NCBI RefSeq assembly: GCF_016545825.1
Contig: NC_052615.1
Span: 23,490,520-23,554,519, forward strand
Reading direction: 5' to 3'
Source: Eucalyptus grandis
Lineage: Eukaryota; Streptophyta; Magnoliopsida; Myrtales; Myrtaceae
Length of the DNA: 64,000 bases
Part shown: piece by piece, positions 59,139 through 64,000 of the stretch
Layout: every line of letters begins with the position of its first letter
Numbering within the stretch: the stretch's first letter is position 1
Position numbers and translations under genes: made by a program
Notes under the pieces: generated by a model
What the model saw: only the letters and a program-made list of their open reading frames with translations
Databases searched by the model: none
What the model was told of the DNA's origin: nothing

Positions 59139-59826
59139 CAGGGCTATCCGGGTTGTATTTTCACCATAACAGTTTGCTAAGAGCTATGAAAGAATTGTGA
59201 TTGTAAGTTTTCAAGGAATCTCCAGGTTGACAGCCTTGTACAAGCCAATTCAATGTTATCTTCATGTTTGAACGAGAGTCTAACGAGGATGAAAAATCTG
59301 TTGATGGAATATGCACATTTTGATGTCATCCGCATGCTTCATCGACACCTTTATGTAGTGATATGTCTAAGTCGATTGCTCGCTTCTTTTGCAAAATGTC
59401 TATGCAAAAATATAGATGTTCATGGCTTGCTTAAACCTCGATACACATGTAGATTTCATCCAAGACACCTCTAGTCTTGATGATTTGCTGAGACCTCCAA
59501 ATTTTTTATGCCCGATTAGTTTTCATTTGATCTCATGCTTTTTGGTTTTATTTTGATCCTACCGTACATAACACAAATCTCTAGCATTGAGCAATGTCGT
59601 GTAATTGACATGAATTGTAAAGAATACTTACCAAAAGTGTTTTGAATGTATCTCTTTCTTGTGTTTTTATACACCATGTGATTGTAAGTTTTTAGGTAAC
59701 ATATGGATTACAGCACGTGCAAGTATAGCTCAAGGCTTTGAATCCCTCACAAGCAGCAACTTGCAACGTTAATTAATTTTTGGCTTGGAACATCAAACTT
59801 ACCAATTCCATTGGACTGGTTGATTA

Positions 59827-60727
59827 AGACACGTTTGGTAACGTTTATTTCGGGGAATAATTTTTGAACATAAATATTTTTTTTGTTTCTATTCACGGGA
59901 GCAATTTTTGAGTATAAGAATGCACTTGACCAAAAGTGTTTTGAATGTATCTCTTTCTTGTTGTTTTTTTCTTTTATTTTTAAAATTTTTTAATTTTTAA
60001 TTTTAAATATTTTTCTTTTCTCTCATTCTTCCTCTTTGTGGCCGGTTGCCGGTGGCCAGGTGATCGCAGACCTGGCGGATTGGGTGAGGTCCAGCAAGCT
60101 TGCCTGGAGCCTTGCCTAATCATCGACGAGGCTCGACCTCGCTAGATCTCGCCTAGATCTAGCGAGGTCGAGCTTCCCGTGGCTCAGTGAGCACCGCGAG
60201 GCTTGGCCTCGCTAGATCCGGGCGAGGCCAAGCTTTGCCGGTGGCCTCGGTGGCTAGGCAAGCCTTGCTCGGTTAGGCGAGCGCAAGGCCGACCTCGAGC
60301 TCACCTAGATTTGGCGAGGCCAAGTTTGCCTAGCCACCGGTGAGGGTCAGGTCGACGAGCCTCGCCGTGGTGCGGTGTCTCCAGGGGTCGGCGACCATTT
60401 GTCAAGGTCGCTAGCCCTCGTCTGGCCGATTGCCGGTGCTGGCCATGGCTAAGGCCAACAATTGGCCAAAAGAAAAAAAGAAAAGAAGAAAAGAAAGAGA
60501 AGAAGAAAAGAGAAGAAAGAGAAAAAAAATGTTTTTTTTTTTTTGAATTGTTTTAAACGGTAGAACTTTTTCTACTTCTTGTTTCGATTCTAAATCTGTT
60601 TCAAGAACAAAAAAATAGATTTTTTTTTTTTTACTAAACATATTTCTATTCTTTTTTTTGTTTCCTGAAACAAAAGAACAAAATTTTTTGTTCCGGGGAA
60701 CAAAAACACTTTTTATCAAATAGGGCC
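59827..60727. mobile_element. Harbinger-like element with TTA duplication and GC-rich core
   Basis: The left end AGACACGTTTGGTAAC and the right end (reverse complement) GGCCCTATTTGATAAA align without gaps. Flanks are tta (59,824-59,826 and 60,728-60,730). The arms carry inverted cggggaataa and ccggggaacaaaa phrases like those of 45,967-46,562. The core (about 60,040-60,450) is GC-rich and built of gcgaggc and ctcgcct words resembling the core of the 47.7 kb Mutator-like element. Confidence 0.75.
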
Positions 60728-60833
60728 TTAGTCTGATTCCTGGTTCTAGGATCGGTCGATCTAGTCCCTGATCCGGCTCCCTATTCCACCTTGGAACTGG
60801 ATTAGACAGGAACCGATCACCTCTAGTCAAGGA

Positions 60834-61151
60834 GAGGGTTGCAGCCCTAGCCTTAAATTTAGATGAGGTTTGGTAGCGCAAATCTTTGGTTGTTCGTTGA
60901 ACCAAATCTCTAGTTGTTTATCGTAGATTTCTAATGAGGTTGACGATGGCTACGATTGCTTTGCCCCTTACATAAACATCCTTGTATCCTCCATATGGAC
61001 TCATCGTGGTTTATTTCTCTATACATTATTGCTTTTGGTTTGTTCAGAGGTAATGACAAGGAGTCGACCATCAGTGGTAGTCGATGGAGTCTAGTGTATA
61101 TGGCTGAGCATCGTCGTTGCCATTCCTTATCTGGCCTTCCTTCCCTCCCCC

Positions 61152-61188
<37 letters not shown>

Positions 61189-62504
61189 ACCATCTCTGTG
61201 GTGTCTCTTTCTCTTTAAACTATTGGTTTTGATTTGTTTAGAGGCAATGACAGTGAGTCAACTGTTAGTGACAGTCGATGGACCCTGGTGCATGTTTGAG
61301 CCGCGTTGTTGCCATTATTGCCTGCCCTTCCTTTCCTCTTCCTCTCTCTTGTTTGCAATATATAATTTTTCGTTCTCTATTCCACCTCAGGAATTTCAAT
61401 CCAACCGTTTCGACGACAAGACTAGCTCAAACAAACACATATCCTAGACTCAATTTCTATAAAAGCCAAAACCTCCAACACGCCATCCCCTTTAGCCATG
61501 ATGCTTTTCTCACCGCTTTCTTAGCCTGGAAGCGATGGCCCCCATTCGCAGGGCAACGTCGGCAACGGCACATGTGGGAAGATGATCAAACTTTGGGAGT
61601 CCTAAATTCTAATGTCGAGAATGGATGTGATGGGAGCGTACTAGAGCCCACACGCAGCCCAAAATGATGATTGGCAAGATCGGTCGGAGCGTGAGTCACG
61701 CCTAGCCCGCGTCGCCCGGCTCTGCTCCTCTCTCGTCGTTTCTTTGTCCAACTGTCATCACCAACATCCCCACCCACTCATCTCTCTCTCATCCATCTGT
61801 ACCCACCATCAGCGCCTTCAAACCCAGCGAAAAGACACTCCTTTTTCGTACTAAAACACAATAAAAAAAATAAAAGGAGCCAATGCCCTCCAAAAAGGGT
61901 ACCCGCCTTTAACAGCTTCGAACAATTTTAAATATACAACATACCCATTAACGGGTGAACGTGTGAGAGCTTTCTCACTGGACCGGCGAAAAGGCTCCTT
62001 TCTTCTCCACCCTTTTCCTTCGTTGTTCCCACGCGAAACCCTTTTGTCTTTCCTCGCTACGTGGACGAGTGGACCCCACTCTCTGTCTCTCTGTCTCTAT
62101 TCTCCGTTGCCGGTTGGCCCACGGCGTCACCCTGTTTCGTCACCTTTCGTTCATCATTCTGAAAACCAGTTGTGACCACTGACTTACATTTCACGGGAGA
62201 CTACTGACGCGAATCCTGTCCTGCCTTTCTCTTTCTTCAGTTTCCCCGCACCTCTCCGTGCATCTGTGACGTTGGCGTTCGACCCTCTTCCCCATGAGAT
62301 CTAACTGAACTCCTCCTCGTCCTCCTCCTCCTCCGTCATTTATCATTTTCGTGTCGAATTTAATGCTCACCCAAGAGGAACAATCCGCCTTTGTCCTTTT
62401 TGAAATAACTCCCCTTCGCTTTTAACAGTTTGCCGGCCTTTTGTTTTCTCTTTTCTTGAATCTTTTGATTTTTGAGAGAGAGAGAGAGAGGAGAGAGAGG
62501 GGAG
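60834..62504 (+). promoter_or_regulatory. Region upstream of the MLO-like gene
   Basis: It contains a tandem duplication (61,017-61,350), a (CT)n tract at about 61,158-61,185, and CT-rich sequence approaching 62,330. A (GA)n run at about 62,475-62,500 lies directly before the start codon, suggesting a GA-rich 5' UTR. No gene is recognisable; the ORFs here have no family features. The promoter should lie in the last few hundred bases, but no TATA box is convincing. Confidence 0.4.
61017..61350. repeat. Tandem duplication, offset about 194 bp
   Basis: The phrase ttggtttgttcagaggtaat then gacaaggagtcgacc near 61,035-61,069 recurs as ttgatttgtttagaggcaat then gacagtgagtcaact near 61,229-61,263. 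Both copies continue through agtcgatgga to a CT-rich stretch. The copies are clearly diverged. Confidence 0.7.
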
Positions 62505-64000
62505 ATGACTGGAGGAGGAGAAGAAGGGACGACGTTGGAGTTCACTCCGACGTGGGTGGTCGCCGCCGTTTGCACGGTGATCGTCGCCATCTCCCTCGGG
62601 GTCGAGCGGTTGCTCCACTACACTGGCAAGTACCTCAAGAGAAAGGACCAGAAGCCTCTCTTCGAAGCCCTCCAGAAAGTGAAAGAAGGTCCTATCTCTC
62701 CTATCTCTGTGTCTGTGTGTGTGAGTGTGCTATTAAGTTTTTCTGTTTTTGGTGAAATGGGTCTCAATTTCTATCCGTGTTCTATCCAGTTTTCGTTTTT
62801 TTGGTGAAATGGGTCTTCATTTTCTATGCATTTTCTGTGCAAATGTTGAGATTTTGCTACAAAAATTTTGGGTTTACAGAGCTTATGTTGTTGGGGTTCA
62901 TATCGCTGCTGTTGACGGTGTTCCAAAACCCGATATCCAAAATGTGCGTGCCCGCGGACCTCGTGGAGCACATGCTCCCTTGCAGCCGCAGCGACGCCCT
63001 GGAGGAAGGAGAGACCGCCTCCAACACCACCACCTCGCACTTTCAGCTTTCCTTCTCCATGGCTCCGGGGAGAATCAGGAGGCTCCTTACTGAGACGTCA
63101 ACAGTGTCATCCGCGGCCGGACTTGTGCCGCGAAGGTCGGATTTACATAGTTATTGCCATCGTTTTTCATTGATTGTGGTGCTTTTGTTTGTTATTAGCT
63201 CGGCCATGTGCTTTGGTCTCTATGCACATGGTGAAGGACTGAAGTGGAGTCAATCAAGCTTCTTTCATTGTTTAATTATATCATGTAACGATGTTGGTCT
63301 GAGTGTCTATTCTAATTTGCTGGCGGTGCCCACAAGTTTTCTAAGATCATGTTGCCTTTCTATTGGTATTATAGAACGCGAGACAATTTTATTAAACTAA
63401 TGGACTTGATTTGTGTTGTGACCGAATTTGTTTTGTCTCTGCTCTAGAGGAATAAGCATGGCTCTTATTATGCAACTCCTGTTGCCACTAAATAGAAGTC
63501 AACCAAACTATTTTGCGAAGAACTGGACTATAAATAGTGGGTTAATCTGAAGATGCAGTGAGACCTGTCTATATCATTGATAATGATACCATGAAAGATG
63601 TCAACATTATGGTGCTTACAGTTACTTCAAAGGTCATACATGAGAGTGCTTTTATCGTGCTGTAACAATTTTAATGTCAAATTTCTAGTTCAATAATCGT
63701 TACATAGATGCACTTTTCACATTTTGGATGGTTCTAACAATATCCCATTTCTTTCCTTCAGAATAAGGTGCCGTTGTTGTCAACTGAGGCATTGCACCAT
63801 CTTCACATCTTTATCTTCGTTCTAGCAATAGTCCATGTGACTTTCTGTGCTCTCACCATTCTGTTTGGAAGCATGAGGGTGAGCCACTCTTGACTTTTGC
63901 TTTCTCTTCTGATCTTACTTTCCTGACATTGTATGCCTATTTGGATGCAGATACGTCAATGGAAACACTGGGAGGATTCTATTGCTAAAGATAATTATGA
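62505..64000 (+). CDS. MLO-like seven-transmembrane protein, N-terminal part, runs off window
   Basis: MLO proteins are plant plasma-membrane proteins with seven helices and a C-terminal calmodulin site; different members act in powdery-mildew susceptibility, root bending or pollen reception. Exons seen: 62505-62688, 62880-63135, 63762-63878, and 63951 to the edge. The start lies in MTGGGEEGTTLEFTPTWVV. TM1 is about residues 17-37 (WVVAAVCTVIVAISLGVERL) and TM2 about 63-78 (LMLLGFISLLLTVFQ). The first loop has the family cysteines in SKMCVP and LPCSR. Exon 3 gives NKVPLLSTEALHHLHIFIFV and exon 4 IRQWKHWEDSIAKDNY, both strongly MLO. The style is closest to the AtMLO1 clade. Odd: exon 2 ends one base out of phase with exon 3; one extra T near 63,123 would restore the conserved cysteine motif CAAK and the frame, so this is either a sequencing slip or a real frameshift. 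The 3' half is outside the window. Confidence 0.9.

Larger units (their letters stand above)
54224..60825 (+). mobile_element. hAT element relic (RICESLEEPER/DAYSLEEPER-like), 6.6 kb, with 8-bp target duplication
   Basis: The left end TAAAGGTGTGCAACAGGAAT and the right end (reverse complement) TAGAGGTGATCGGTTC are hAT-type termini. Flanks gttgagga (54,216-54,223) and gtcaagga (60,826-60,833) match at 6 of 8, both differences being transitions. Inside is a decayed plus-strand transposase (about 55,930-58,925). Later arrivals are a smaller hAT at 57,139-58,110 and a Harbinger-like element at 59,827-60,727. It also holds (CT)n at about 54,632-54,663, (TA)n at about 59,092-59,136 and a 151-bp tandem duplication. 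It lies just beyond the LTR retrotransposon. Confidence 0.8.

Overview
This 64 kb window is nuclear DNA of a flowering plant, most likely a woody eudicot. It has AT-rich GT-AG introns, three ordinary plant genes with many exons, and intergenic DNA built almost entirely from plant transposons (hAT, PIF/Harbinger-like, Mutator-like, LTR retrotransposon, RTE LINE, Au-type SINE). I cannot name the species. The repeat style faintly recalls Myrtales, but that is only an impression.

Layout. 1-1.36 kb: a decayed inverted-repeat element cut by the window edge. 2.6-13.8 kb, minus strand: a complete SEC23 COPII coat gene with 12 coding exons and about 761 codons. 14.2-16.1 kb: an unrecognised, frame-broken coding-like stretch. 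19.1-40.7 kb, plus strand: a complete BTAF1/MOT1 (Arabidopsis RGD3-type) TBP-removing Swi2/Snf2 ATPase with 28 coding exons and 2053 aa; its introns hold MITEs, an RTE LINE tail, an Au-type SINE and long alternating purine-pyrimidine tracts. 42-60.8 kb: a transposon archive with nested insertions. These include Harbinger-like elements, an old minus-strand LTR retrotransposon (about 47.6-54.1 kb) interrupted at several places, and a 6.6 kb relic of a RICESLEEPER-type hAT element (54.2-60.8 kb) that itself hosts a smaller hAT and a Harbinger-like element. 62.5 kb to the end, plus strand: the first four exons of an MLO-like seven-transmembrane protein gene that runs off the window.

The three genes are unrelated housekeeping or signalling genes (vesicle coat, TBP dynamics, MLO membrane protein). 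Plant genes are not in operons and I see no functional link between them.

Most notable: (1) the two LTRs of the retrotransposon act as each other's empty site, each carrying a different insertion with a matching target duplication; (2) both hAT elements still show degenerate 8-bp target duplications; (3) apparent homopolymer indels in SEC23 exon 1 and MLO exon 2 point to base-calling error or real lesions; (4) a GC-AG intron in SEC23; (5) similar GC-rich cores inside transposons of different superfamilies. I found no evidence of a novel multi-gene system.
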